This document shows positions 48,590-58,909 of a stretch of 64,000 nucleotides of DNA, one piece after another. The first letter of the stretch is position 1. Each line of letters starts with the position of its first letter. Position numbers and translations under genes: made by a program. This DNA is from Steromphala cineraria (lineage: Eukaryota; Mollusca; Gastropoda; Trochida; Trochidae), in contig OU744732.1 in assembly GCA_916613615.1 (NCBI GenBank), forward strand, positions 47,359,227 to 47,423,226, read 5' to 3'. The notes under the pieces are model-generated. The model was given only the letters and a program-made list of their open reading frames with translations, did not search any database and was not told the origin of the DNA.

Positions 48590-50587
48590 TTATTGCCTAA
48601 CAAAATGCGGTAGTTCATCTAACCCAACAGGGTGTCTCCTCAGCCACCTCGGTCCTGTAACAACACCCCCTTTCAGTTCGTCCTTCCACCTCCCAAGAGG
48701 TATATAGATGTCCCTCTCCCTCGCCCCCCGCTCCAATACTGGTGCAACCAGAAGGTCGTCTCCTAAGAGAAACTGCGAATCAGTTGTCAGGGCAGCAGTA
48801 TCTTCTGGAGCTATCCACCAGAGCGGACGTATGATTGGATGACCCGTATTAACGCTTTCTCTCGCGAGAGCGATGATCTTGTCAGCGTACTTCTCCCTGA
48901 GCTTCATCTGAAACTTTGCAATATGGATGACCTCCTGGTCGTAGATCCAAGGTCCAAGTGAGAACTGGACCGCTGGGAGGAAGGTGTTGACCTGGATCCA
49001 CCGGATGTAGAGTTCCCTTTCCGGATATGCACCCCCTTCGAAGCTGATCATGTCGGCGTATGCGTTTCCACCAATCATATCGGGCAACACAAAAGGGTAA
49101 CCAAGGATACCGAATGTAAGGACGGCTGGGATTACAGTTTTGAGACCAGTGTCATACTCCCATGATGACATTCTATCAAAGAGACGGACAAAGATAGGGT
49201 ATTTCTGCGACCTCCACCCAGCTCTTACCTCCTGGTGACGCACATTCGGGTCTGACCGGAAAGCCAAGTCGGTCCAGAGACGTGCATAGTTATCTGGATT
49301 CATAAACGTATTTTTTATAGAATAGGATGCCGGGTAAAATGATGCCTCACCAGCGTCGAATTTGAAGGAACTGACGTTATATTTGGATCTTAGGTATTCA
49401 AGCTTGGAAAGAAACCAATCAACTGCTTTTGGATTTGTAACGTCAAACATGGCAGCCTCGTCGTGCCACCATTTTGTTATGGCGGGCTTGGATCTATCAG
49501 GGGACATAACTAAGTGTCCTTCCCGATTAGCTTCTTGGAAGGCTTCTGAATCAGGGTTCATGAAGGGATGGAGCCACGTGGTCACTCGGTATCCCTTATT
49601 AGTCAGCGTTTTGATCATGGAACCGGGATCTGGGAACTTAGTTAGGTTAAAGTCATGGTCGCCGTAAAATGGTGTCCAATCGTCGTCAATTTCAATTTGC
49701 GAATTCTCGAAGCCGTGTTTGGATATCTGTGCTGCGAACTCGAGAACCTTTGCCTGGTCAATGTCCTTGTTGTATTGGGCCCAAGTTGACCAGACCGGAT
49801 ATCGGAACATCCGGGTGTCTGGAATGTCCGTGGGGTGGTCAATGTACATGTCGGCCATTACACTATGGACTTCCCTGATGTTGCTCCCGGTGCATACTGT
49901 ATAGTCTAGGGAGACGGGACTCTCTTGATGATGTATGTACGGATAACTCCCTCCCTTCGCAATCAAACATAGATTTCCATTTCCCGACGGGTCTAAACTT
50001 ACGTACAGCGGTACTTCGTCCTCAACGTGTATTCCTACGCCATTTGAACTAAGGAAATAGCGTTCTGTTAAACCACTTATCTGCTTTTTGTGCGTGAAAC
50101 AATCTGTTGAAACAAAAGGAGAGAACTCTAAAGACGATTTCTCTAACGGCCACGGTTGATTCACAAGTTCAAATCCGCCATACCAGTGCGCATATCCGAT
50201 ATTGAAGCAGTCGACAACTGACTCTTTACCCAACTGCTGTTCTCTGTGTATGACGTAACACGCACCGTCACCTCGGGTAAATCTGCGCAGTCGCACGAGT
50301 TCTCTCCCCTTACTTTTGACACAGAATTCACTAGCGACGTGTAACTTTCCATCACAGTGTTTTAACTCGGCGTCCTCGATTCCTATTGTTATATTTTGTT
50401 TTGTCACTTTGTTTTTAACACTTGCGTATATATGTAGTGTAAAGTTGGCATCTAACGTGGCGCCACCTATGGACCTGATGTTGAGGGGATAACTCCAGTA
50501 ATTCTGCATCAGCTGCCCGCTAAAGAAGGCGCCTATAATCATACCACCAGCCAATAGAAGCGAGAGATAGGACGACCATTCTGCCAT
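48590..50587 (-). CDS. MYORG: glycoside hydrolase family 31, MYORG-like type II membrane glycosidase
   Basis: A single coding exon of 665 residues. Human MYORG (714 aa) is a type II ER membrane GH31 alpha-galactosidase, also with its coding region in one exon. Seen here: an N-terminal hydrophobic anchor (about residues 7-27), a beta-sandwich region, then the barrel with RYPVWSTWAQYNKDIDQ, EIDDDWTP.YGDHDF, the nucleophile motif SFKFDAGE (Asp411), RLFDRMSSW with the acid/base Asp471, GGNAY, PERELYIRWIQ and RPLWWIAPED. Four or more N-glycosylation sequons lie after the anchor. The start at 50587 is preferred over the in-frame ATG at 50608: it has A at -3 and G at +4, and CTGTTGCAG just before it looks like a splice acceptor (exon starts 50588) from an upstream 5' UTR exon. 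The substrate in this animal is inferred, not shown. Confidence 0.92.
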   Translation of the reverse strand: MAEWSSYLSLLLAGGMIIGAFFSGQLMQNYWSYPLNIRSIGGATLDANFTLHIYASVKNKVTKQNITIGIEDAELKHCDGKLHVASEFCVKSKGRELVRLRRFTRGDGACYVIHREQQLGKESVVDCFNIGYAHWYGGFELVNQPWPLEKSSLEFSPFVSTDCFTHKKQISGLTERYFLSSNGVGIHVEDEVPLYVSLDPSGNGNLCLIAKGGSYPYIHHQESPVSLDYTVCTGSNIREVHSVMADMYIDHPTDIPDTRMFRYPVWSTWAQYNKDIDQAKVLEFAAQISKHGFENSQIEIDDDWTPFYGDHDFNLTKFPDPGSMIKTLTNKGYRVTTWLHPFMNPDSEAFQEANREGHLVMSPDRSKPAITKWWHDEAAMFDVTNPKAVDWFLSKLEYLRSKYNVSSFKFDAGEASFYPASYSIKNTFMNPDNYARLWTDLAFRSDPNVRHQEVRAGWRSQKYPIFVRLFDRMSSWEYDTGLKTVIPAVLTFGILGYPFVLPDMIGGNAYADMISFEGGAYPERELYIRWIQVNTFLPAVQFSLGPWIYDQEVIHIAKFQMKLREKYADKIIALARESVNTGHPIIRPLWWIAPEDTAALTTDSQFLLGDDLLVAPVLERGARERDIYIPLGRWKDELKGGVVTGPRWLRRHPVGLDELPHFVRQ

Positions 50588-50719
50588 TCTGCAACAGTAC
50601 ACAAACAAATGTCACCAACAATTTGAGCTTTAAAAATTGTTAGTTGCAGAAATTGAAAATTCTCGAAAAATGTAGGCCTACTTTTATCTGCTGGTAAGTT
50701 TTGTAAGATAACTTTATTA

Positions 50720-52404
50720 GGGGAGACCAGGGCAAAGCGCGCCCCCTAACATATAAGTGCGTCTAGTGGGCACCCCGACATGTGCAGAATGCGGCTTGAA
50801 CCATATATCTAATACTTGTCACCTAGACTGTTACATGGCACGTGCTTTTTTAATCTACCATTTCGGAATAAGGATATATTTACGTAAATGTATTTTGACT
50901 AAGGGGGCGCGCTTTGCCCTGTAGTTTGGGGCAAAGTGCCCAATCCCCTGGGCGCTTTGCCTCATGTGAAAAACAACAACGAATGTTATAGATATTACAC
51001 ACCTATAATCAGCCTATACTAATCAAAAGCTATCATCTTGATAATGCAAGGCAACTATCGAACTCATATGAAGGATATAATTAACATAAAAGTTGGCAAT
51101 ATATGCAAGGGTGCTCAAAATGTTCCTTAACATGTCATGGACCTACATGTTCAACATTCTTAATGACCAAATATCAGTATGGTTGGTAGATGTACATTTC
51201 TTTTAACTACGAAAGTGTTTATAATTTAGGGCATTGACTATCAAAACCAGTAAGAAGTAAAAGAAAATAAGAATTGAATTGTGGATATGGACGAATTAAA
51301 GAATTTACAACATTTATTTTGTGTTGAACTTGCCATAACGGCATAAAATTGCTTATCTGTTATGGTTGAACAGTGATATACAATAAATTATATTTTCGTG
51401 ATTTAAAAAACAACATAAAAATATGTTTTTGTAACTGTTACTTGTTGTCATTCTTTAACAAAACTAAACCCTTTAAAGGGGCAGTAGCACGTTTTTTGAT
51501 AATTTTATATTTTAAAATTTTCACTGATATTAGTAAGTAAATGCTAAATGACTTATTTTGACAGTGTCAAAAATTTCATTAAACAATCCAATCATTCATA
51601 GTCAGAGGACAAAGTATGACGATTCACATAAAATCCATTGGCGGCCATTTTTGTGTGAACACCTTTAATTCATTTTGTGTACGAAAAAGGAATCGCATGG
51701 CTAAACTTGACGTTCTATATTGAATTATTACTGCTCCATTTAGTTTAAATACATTTTCTTTTGATTTGAACCATTAATTTTCATTTTCCTGACATCATCT
51801 TATATCCCCCCCCCCCCCCCCCCCCCCCCCCAAAAACGTGCTACTGCCCCTTTAAGTTAAAAGGTATATTTTATTTTTATAGAATACAAGAGAATGCTGA
51901 TATTAAAATGACAATTCTGCTTTACATTATTTGCTTAAGAAATGTAAAATAATAACTTTTACACCAATATGTTAACCAAAAAAGATGTATTCCATAACAC
52001 ATGGGGCAAAGCGCTCCCCCCGGCACGTTTTGCCCCATCAAGGGCAGCATTCGTTATGTACATCACAGAAAATCATTAAAGCAAGTAATTACAAATTTCA
52101 TTATTCAATGAATTAATTATACCAATTCATGTTACATCTGCACGAGAATTTAAAGTTCCGTTGTGCATTTTAATGAAATATTTGAATTTGAGACATATCC
52201 GTTCCTTATAGTAAAATCGCGTTTTTTCGAATAGTTGAAATTCTGTGTCCACAACTCAGGCAAATGATTCCAGCGTTGATCACAACGCTTCATTAGGGTT
52301 ACTTTCATTCGTTTGTAATGACAAATTTCTCCATTTGTCGATAGTTTTGAAGAAATAACCCGAGGTCACTTTGCCCCGGGGGCGCGCTTTGCCCTGGTCT
52401 CCCC
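50720..52404. mobile_element. 1.7-kb TIR element with TA target duplication and subterminal GGGGCAAAG repeats
   Basis: GGGGAGACCAGGGCAAAGCG at the left is matched inverted at the right (CGCTTTGCCCTGGTCTCCCC). TA lies outside both ends. Related blocks (GGGGCAAAGTGCCC, CTGGGCGCTTTGCC, GGGGCAAAGCGC, CACGTTTTGCCCC) repeat inside. No transposase frame is present. A TTAA MITE is nested at 51473-51855. The TA duplication suggests a Tc1/mariner-like mover, but other TA-target groups are possible. Confidence 0.8.
51473..51855 (-). mobile_element. TTAA-type MITE nested in the 1.7-kb element
   Basis: A full reverse copy with TTAA at both ends. It is longer than the others because a 5-C stretch next to the right end has become a 26-C run (51806-51831). 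Confidence 0.9.
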
Positions 52405-52478
52405 TACATGTATGCGTAAGGTATTTGTTCTTAACTTAACATCAATTTATATTGTGAACACGTTCCACATTTTGATAT

Positions 52479-52789
52479 ATTAATAATAAATAATGACTGT
52501 CCACTTATAATGCGCATATATCACTGAATCCGCTAAGTAGTTGCTCAAAGCGCTAGATATTATTCTCGTGGCGGAATTGTACTATCTGTGCTACCGAATC
52601 TATGTACACACAATATGTCAAGTACCAATTTATACAGTTGGGTGAACTGAGTGCATTGTGGATAAAGTGGCTTGCCCAGGCACACAACATTAAATGAGAC
52701 CAAGGTAAAAAAAATTAGTGTCTCTGACGGGAATCGAACCCGGGCCTTTGCCGTGAGAGGCCAGCATGCTTACTACTATACCACTGTGG
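52479..52789 (-). mobile_element. tRNA-derived SINE with (ATT)n-like tail
   Basis: Same family as 4460-4779: the head at 52789-52720 has GTATAGTAGTAAGCATG and GGGTTCGATTCCCG boxes, the body has CAAGCCACTTTATCC and AGCGCTTTGAGCAAC, and the tail is ATTATTTATTATTAAT. Confidence 0.8.
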
Positions 52790-53352
52790 AAACGTTATTT
52801 ATGTTATAGTACATGTAACAAACGTTATTGTTGGGAATAACACTCGATGTAAAAATGTAGGTGCACCGGTTGCGGGACAGTAACTGTACAAAAGTATTTC
52901 ATTTGATGGAACAATCCATTCCAATCTGATTTAAATCGACTGTGTTTCGAGGAATAAAGTGTAAAAATATTATCTCTAGTGGGGTTCGAACTTCAACCAG
53001 CCCGGCTTTCATCTCATTCACAGTCTGAAGGCACCCCTATTACCCGCATGATCTGACGCAAGCTCATCTAGCCAATCGAAAGGAGCGCAATAAAAGCTTT
53101 CGATATCAATCTAGGGGCAGGTAACTCCAGTGTACCATTCGTTATACATAATCGCCGCTAAACGCTATTTAAAAACGAGGATGTAGCTTACGACTGGGTT
53201 TGTCTGCGCTAAACTGGTTACAGCAACATGCGATAGAGGTGGGTGCATTCAGACTTAACGGAGAGGATATCCCGACTGGTTCGAACCCCGATAGAGACAA
53301 TATTGTTTTTTATTACTCTCCCGTTGAAGATACCGCTGTTTAATAAATCTAC

Positions 53353-53440
53353 AATGTTATTACACATTGTGTAATAACATCGCGCGCTGACCGAATGACG
53401 TGACGTAATGATGACGTCACAATTGTTAAGTATGACGTCA
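53353..53440. promoter_or_regulatory. 27-bp palindrome followed by CRE cluster
   Basis: ATGTTATTACACA/TGTGTAATAACAT is a near-perfect palindrome at 53353-53380. Then come TGACGTGACGTA and full TGACGTCA octamers at 53412-53419 and 53433-53440. All lie in the insertion inside the foldback element. Binding by CREB/ATF is inferred from the motif only. Confidence 0.4.
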
Positions 53441-53521
53441 TAATGTCAGCGGGCCGGCCGCGACAGTCATGTTGGCGATTTTCTTTGTTTTTTTACGATG
53501 TTATTAAGCAAGTAATAAATA

Positions 53522-53663
53522 AAATACTAAACTCGGTCCCGTTTCATAACATTTTTATAAAACTCGTGAATGGTATAGGTATTTAACTCGCTTTCGCTCG
53601 TTAAATACCAACCCATTCACTCGTTTCATAAATATGTTATGAAACGGGACGTCGTTTAGTATT
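53522..53663. repeat. 142-bp imperfect hairpin
   Basis: Arms beginning AATACTAAAC and GTTTAGTATT pair across about 68 bp each (TCCCGTTTCATAACAT / ATGTTATGAAACGGGA), with a short loop near CTTTCGCTCG. Confidence 0.85.
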
Positions 53664-53709
53664 CTCTATATATATTATTCCTCGGATTACGGTCTATTTT
53701 AATCAGACT

Positions 53710-55620
53710 GCTATCTTTTCATATCACCTACTTTATCTCAGAGCGTGTGCGCACCGCACAGACGAATATCTCCACAGTGTTCTCAACGGCAACGGACATA
53801 ACCAGTTTTAAACGACGGTCCTGATTGCACATGTTGATGACCTTACATTGATAACTCTGGATCTACTTAAAGCATTAAACTGTGCCATTTGCAACAGAGG
53901 TTGCTAGGGAAGAAATGGCTTGAAGTATTTTTTTAGAGTCTCTTATAAAAGATATACTTCTTTTCTCAGCCTTTAAAGGGGGCCTGTGACCCACCTTGCC
54001 CGTTTGACGCTCTCATTAACGATTGTCAATTATTTTTCACGAGCTAGGTTGTTGATTCCCTTTAAGGGTGACATTGATAACAGTATGAGTAAGGCGTGTA
54101 AATGCCGATGTGTGAGTCAAAGCGCTATGAAGGTTTTTAATCGATCTCCTAACATGTGTTACATATGAATATCTAGCGTAGCTTTTTAGAATACAACAGC
54201 CATTACCAGCCAACATGTACGATGACGTAGTTGCTACAATATCTTACCAGCTATATCCTATATATAAGCAACAACGCTACCTTTATTTCGAGCTGTTGGT
54301 GACGATATTCGTTATCCCTTTTCATTCTACGTTTTACTTGACATATAGTAGTCTTAAACCTTGATCAATCAACATGGACGATGTTATAATAATATGTAAA
54401 AGGAAATGCTATTGTTATTCATATCATGGAGAAACAAAGGGAATGGTTACTTCGGAAAAAAATAACACATTGAATGCAGATTTAGTTTGAACATGTATGA
54501 GGTAAATGAGTTACTCTTCTTTGTCGTATCTTTCTACAATCTCATTAAAATGATATCTTAATTGCTTCACTACGTTACGCGTAGTGTAGCAAATAGATCA
54601 TATTTTAATAAGATTGTATCTTTCTAAAAACAGCAACGATCTCACCGAAATTGTTTTTTCAATCCACTTTGTTCGTGTGTTGCTTACCAACATTATAATA
54701 TAGGTAGAAACGTTGCCAATATAGAATATTAAGTTATATCATACTTCTATATTCATATATCTATTCATAATTTTATGAATGGCCATTGACTCAAATCTGA
54801 AAACTACACATTTTTGTGCCCTTCATCCAGAAATATGTGCCCATGATATGTATTTGGGTCGGTGTATTAATTCAAGACGGCTGAATTGAGGGCGAACAAA
54901 CAAACCTTATCCCTGTTCATAAGCATTATAGCGTGTACATGGATGTTAGAATAAGAGACCAGATGTATGTATACTGGCGTTCAAAGTGTATACACAACTT
55001 AATTTTTGTATTGACAAAGAACATTGTTGAACTTGGTGACAGTGGAGAAAAGATTCATAGTATTGACATTTAAGGATTAGTATTATTCGAATACACAATC
55101 TTATCGTGTTAGAATCTATATCTTTTCTGTACACATGCATTACTCTATATCAGAAAGAAAAGAAGAAAATCACATGTGTACATTAAACTTCGAAAGTAAA
55201 TTTAAAGCAGAATGTTTCTTAATATTCTCTCCACACAAAGCTACCCCAAATTCAAGACCTTTTTAGATTCTATTTATAGGTCACCATACAACTCGCTGAC
55301 CTCAATAATCTGCATAAAATACACGAACTCTTCTTTGATATAACAAGGTGTTTAGTGAATATGCATGCATGCATAATGTGATTTAAACTAGGTTTAAACC
55401 TATGGAAACGAACCTTGTTCCTTTTCAGGTCAGAGTTTCTTAGAAGATGAGCCGAGGCAGTATCGTGTGCTGTCAAAATGAAGCAGCCCACATTTACGCA
55501 GGCGGTGTTGATTAGCAGGGGAGGTAACTCTATTACAACTGTATGGACTTTAACATGAACAACATAATAGGCCTATCGTAGTAGACCAGATTTAAGTTCC
55601 TGAAATTAAAATATAATTAA
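53710..55620. other. intergenic DNA with one hairpin
   Basis: No gene was seen. At 54526-54625 an inverted repeat pairs TACAATCTCATTAAAATGAT..CTTCACTACG with CGTAGTGTAGC..ATATTTTAATAAGATTGTA, about 45 bp per arm. Elsewhere only AT-rich unique sequence. Confidence 0.6.
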
Positions 55621-55624
55621 AAGG

Positions 55625-56440
55625 CAGCTTTTATTATTTTGTCGATACAGTGAATTTAATCCTTTAAAACAAATGTGATATTAGCAATTGTGTTGGTTGA
55701 TATCTTGTGGTTTTTTTTCTAATGTTATCAATAAAGACATATGATAATAGAGACTGTGTTCGTTGATAGTATGTGTCTTGTGGATACAGTAAATGTAATC
55801 CTTTTTAAAGAAATGTGATAATAGAAATTTTGTTCTTTGATATTATGTGGCTTTTTGTCTATAGAGTGAATGTTATCCTATAAAAGACATATGATAATAT
55901 AAATTGCGATGGTTGATATTATGGGGCTTTTTGTCGATACAGTAAATAAAATCCTTGAAAATATATATGATAATAGATATTATGTTAGTTGATATTATGC
56001 GGCCATTTGTCGATACAGTGAATAAAATCCTTTAAAGAAATATGATAATAGATATTACGTTGGCTGATATCATTTGGCTTTTTGTGATACAGTGAATAAA
56101 ATCATTTACAGAAATATGATAATAGAAATTGTGTTGGTTGATATAATGTGACTATTTGTCGATACAGTGAATGTTATCCTTTAAAATAAATGTGATAATA
56201 GAAATTGTGTTGGTTGATATAATGTGACTTTTTGTTGATACAGTGAATGTTATCCTTTAAAAGAAATATGACAATCGAAATTGCGTTGGTTGATTATGTG
56301 GCTTTTTTGTCAATGTAGTGAATGTAATCCTTTAAAGAAATATGATAATAAAAACTGTGTTCGTTGATATTATGTGTGTTTTTTGGTCGATACAGTGAAT
56401 AAAATCCTCTAAAACAAATATGATAATAGAAGTTATCCAT
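55625..56440. repeat. tandem array, unit about 75-80 bp, roughly 10 copies
   Basis: Units share GTTGGTTGATATTATGTGGC, TTTTTGTCGATACAGTGAAT, ATCCTTTAAA and GAAATATGATAATAGA. Divergence between units is moderate. Confidence 0.88.
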
Positions 56441-57789
56441 CGTAGTTTTCCAAATTTAATTTTCAAAATCTTAGACTGACGTTTTACAGGTATAATAATA
56501 ATGTTCAAACTGAGTGTTCTTTTTGATTTTCATTTGATTTTTTAATTTAATGTTTTTACAGTGATAGTTTCCTGACAGATTTGCTTAATCATATCTAGTA
56601 TGAATGGGAAGTCGAAGTAGTATGAGACTTTACGTTGTAACACAAACCTTATAATTTCTAATTATTTCTTCTGTTATAATTTCGATCACCAAAAATGATT
56701 TTGCATATGATACGGTTCAAGTGTTCTTTCGACAATCTCTTCTGCGAGTAAAATATGAAACATTCATGTTTGAAACTTATTTCGACGGCCAAAAATTATA
56801 AGTAAAATTATGTAAGTTCTCTAATAGGCCATATTGTACTCAGTACTTGGAATAATTTGAATGTCAATGAATGCCATTGTCTAGAACCCGATAACACATT
56901 TCACTGTCAATAAATCTCATTGAAACTTGATCGAACCTCTCACTCGTACCTCGCTGCCTTTCTGATCTGAGTAAAACTCTGAAAGAGCCAATCCGTGATT
57001 TTCAACACATATTGTTTTGCTACGAAATAAATGTAGATGGCATAATTAATGATGTATATATAAAGTATTTCACATATTCATCCCATAAAAGTAATTATAT
57101 AATAAATAATGTAATGGTCAAAATTATGCATCCAATTAACCTACCTATTAGTTATAATACCTAATAAACACTATCAAATCGAATATATCTTCCTGTCAGT
57201 TTTTGATAAGGTTTCAGAATTACGTTTGGCGAATTAGCGCGCGCCACTCTGGTCACATTGTCCTGTTTTCGATGAAATCCCGACTTTGAATGGCCGTACT
57301 TTCGCTCAAATGTAGCGATTGACATTGGACTTGTAATTTTCAGTAACAGTTAGTGGTTCCCGATGTAATAACATCGATTTAAAAGTTGACTTATGTGATC
57401 CCATCAACATACTCTGTGTCTCTTTAAGCTTTGTGTCAGGTGACCTCCGCTCTCCAGCCAATCAGCGACGAAGAAGGAAAGGAATCGTCACAATATGCTA
57501 TTTAAGCGGTCTGAATTTTAAATTCAATGAAAGGCGGAAGATCTCAGAAAAAGACAGAAATAATTCTGAGCGGAAACCTTTTCAGATCCGAAACGAGGTG
57601 CGAGAGATAAGTTCGATCTCTTTTCAATGAGATAATCATATCACAAGGTTTATCGTTCTTGCACACTACACAATATTTTTATTTTGTTGAAAAATCTTTG
57701 AACGAAAATCGAGAAGTGATAAAGTCGAGGTTAATGGATGTTTAAAGAATCACTCAATGGGGTGCTTGCCTGATGGAAATTACCTGTTC
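56441..57789. other. intergenic DNA, nothing recognised
   Basis: The DNA is AT-rich, with a slightly GC-richer patch at 57230-57330 and a 65-codon open frame at 57433-57630 that has no recognisable features. Confidence 0.5.
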
Positions 57790-57989
57790 TTAAAGGGTCA
57801 ATGCTATCGGAACGTATTTGTGGAAATGAAATTCCTTGTTAGCTCTTCTTTATCAATTTATCAAAAATTGTTAATCCCAATAAACTGTTACAACTTGGTT
57901 GTGTTATAATTATGTCCTAATGGCATAAACTGAAATGTTCCCTTGAATTCGTTTCCACAATAAATACCCCGATAGAACTCTCCCTTTAA
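57790..57989. mobile_element. second TTAA-ended short element, 200 bp
   Basis: TTAAAGGGTCAATGCTATCGG at the left and CCGATAGAACTCTCCCTTTAA at the right are imperfect inverted ends with TTAA outermost. The right half recurs at 21640-21712. It shares only the TTAAAGG start with the more abundant family. Confidence 0.7.
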
Positions 57990-58243
57990 AATCTCGGAGC
58001 GTGCGCTGAGTACCATGTCATATCATTATCTTATGCCAAACTTTTCATTCACAGGCAGTGAGATGTGAAAGGTATGACTTTAAAACCTGATGACCCGATG
58101 AAATATGTCACTACCATGGTTTAGGTAAGATATCGTTTTCGCTGAACGATTTTATAGCATCTACCATACTTATATCCAAATAAATCGCCATAAGCACTTT
58201 ATCACAGAAATCAAAAACAAAGCCATAAACTCAAATAAAGAGT

Positions 58244-58249
58244 TTTATT
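58244..58249 (-). terminator. polyadenylation signal candidate for the insulin-like gene
   Basis: AATAAA on the minus strand, about 510 bp after the stop codon. The intervening DNA has a three-unit imperfect repeat (GGTAACCG..GCTTCTG) at about 58285-58360 and no open frame of note. Confidence 0.35.
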
Positions 58250-58760
58250 AAGTCAACGGCAGACAGCAGAAAGTTGGACTACAAGGTAACCGATGTAGTC
58301 ATGCTTCTGCTAAATGGTAACCGGTATGGTACGGCTTCTGTTACCAGGCAACCGTAGTGACAGGTCTTAGTGATACCAAACGATTTGAAAGGCCTCTGTT
58401 ATAGTCAAGGCACTGGATGACGAATTCTGTCGTCATAGAAACACTGAAACTTCCGGTCATGCGTCATAACTCCTCAACGTCTTCTTCCGTACCGGATTTT
58501 AGGCAGAACACTACTGGCGAAAATTGTAGACCGAAAGCTAAAATCTAGTGACAGACGTGCGTCAACGTGATTTGAAAATCTTAATTTTGAATCGTATTGA
58601 TGATTGTCGATACCAAAAAATCTGACCCCTGTTTTTCGATATAAACAAATCTTGATTTGGAAGTCAAAAGTTTGAATTTTGTAAATACTTCAGTCGAAAT
58701 ATCCGAATATGAGGAGCATGCATAAACGCTTAGAGTTATCTCCCTTGGTTGAAGGTCCCG

Positions 58761-58909
58761 CTATGTGCAGTACTCCTGGAGCTCGCCCAGACGACACTGG
58801 TTGTAACAACACTCGCACATGAACCCCTGTGGATTGGAACGCTTCCCCAGATAGGACAGAGCACTTCGTTTTGGGGCCGAATACTTCACAGGCATACCAT
58901 CATCCTCTC
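58761..58909 (-). CDS. insulin-like gene, coding exon 2 (C-peptide end, A chain)
   Basis: The acceptor is CCTGTTTGCAG|GAGAGG. It encodes the last two bases of the split Gly69 codon, EDDGMPVKYSAPKR, SALSYLGKR and the A chain, ending in TAG at 58761-58763. Confidence 0.92.

Larger units (their letters stand above)
44325..50015. repeat. tandem segmental duplication, right copy (5691 bp)
   Basis: Right-hand partner of 38605-44324, in the same orientation. It includes the right end of MITE copy 6 (44325-44435), a full TTAA MITE (45355-45717), the AAGGTCA motif cluster and the 3' two thirds of the intact glycosidase gene. Confidence 0.95.
52923..53709. mobile_element. foldback element, second copy, with an insertion
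   Basis: The left end AATCTGATTTAAATCGACTG and the right end TCTATTTTAATCAGACT match the element at 20332-20697, as do the inner blocks TAGTGGGGTTCGAACTTC and TTCGAACCCCGATAGAGACAATATT. About 360 bp (roughly 53318-53680) of foreign, GC-richer DNA interrupts the right arm. Confidence 0.75.

Noticed and set aside
50588..50608. Upstream ATG adding seven residues to the glycosidase
   Set aside because: The stretch TTTGTGTACTGTTGCAG reads as a splice acceptor, and the ATG at 50587 has the better start context. The longer form cannot be fully excluded.
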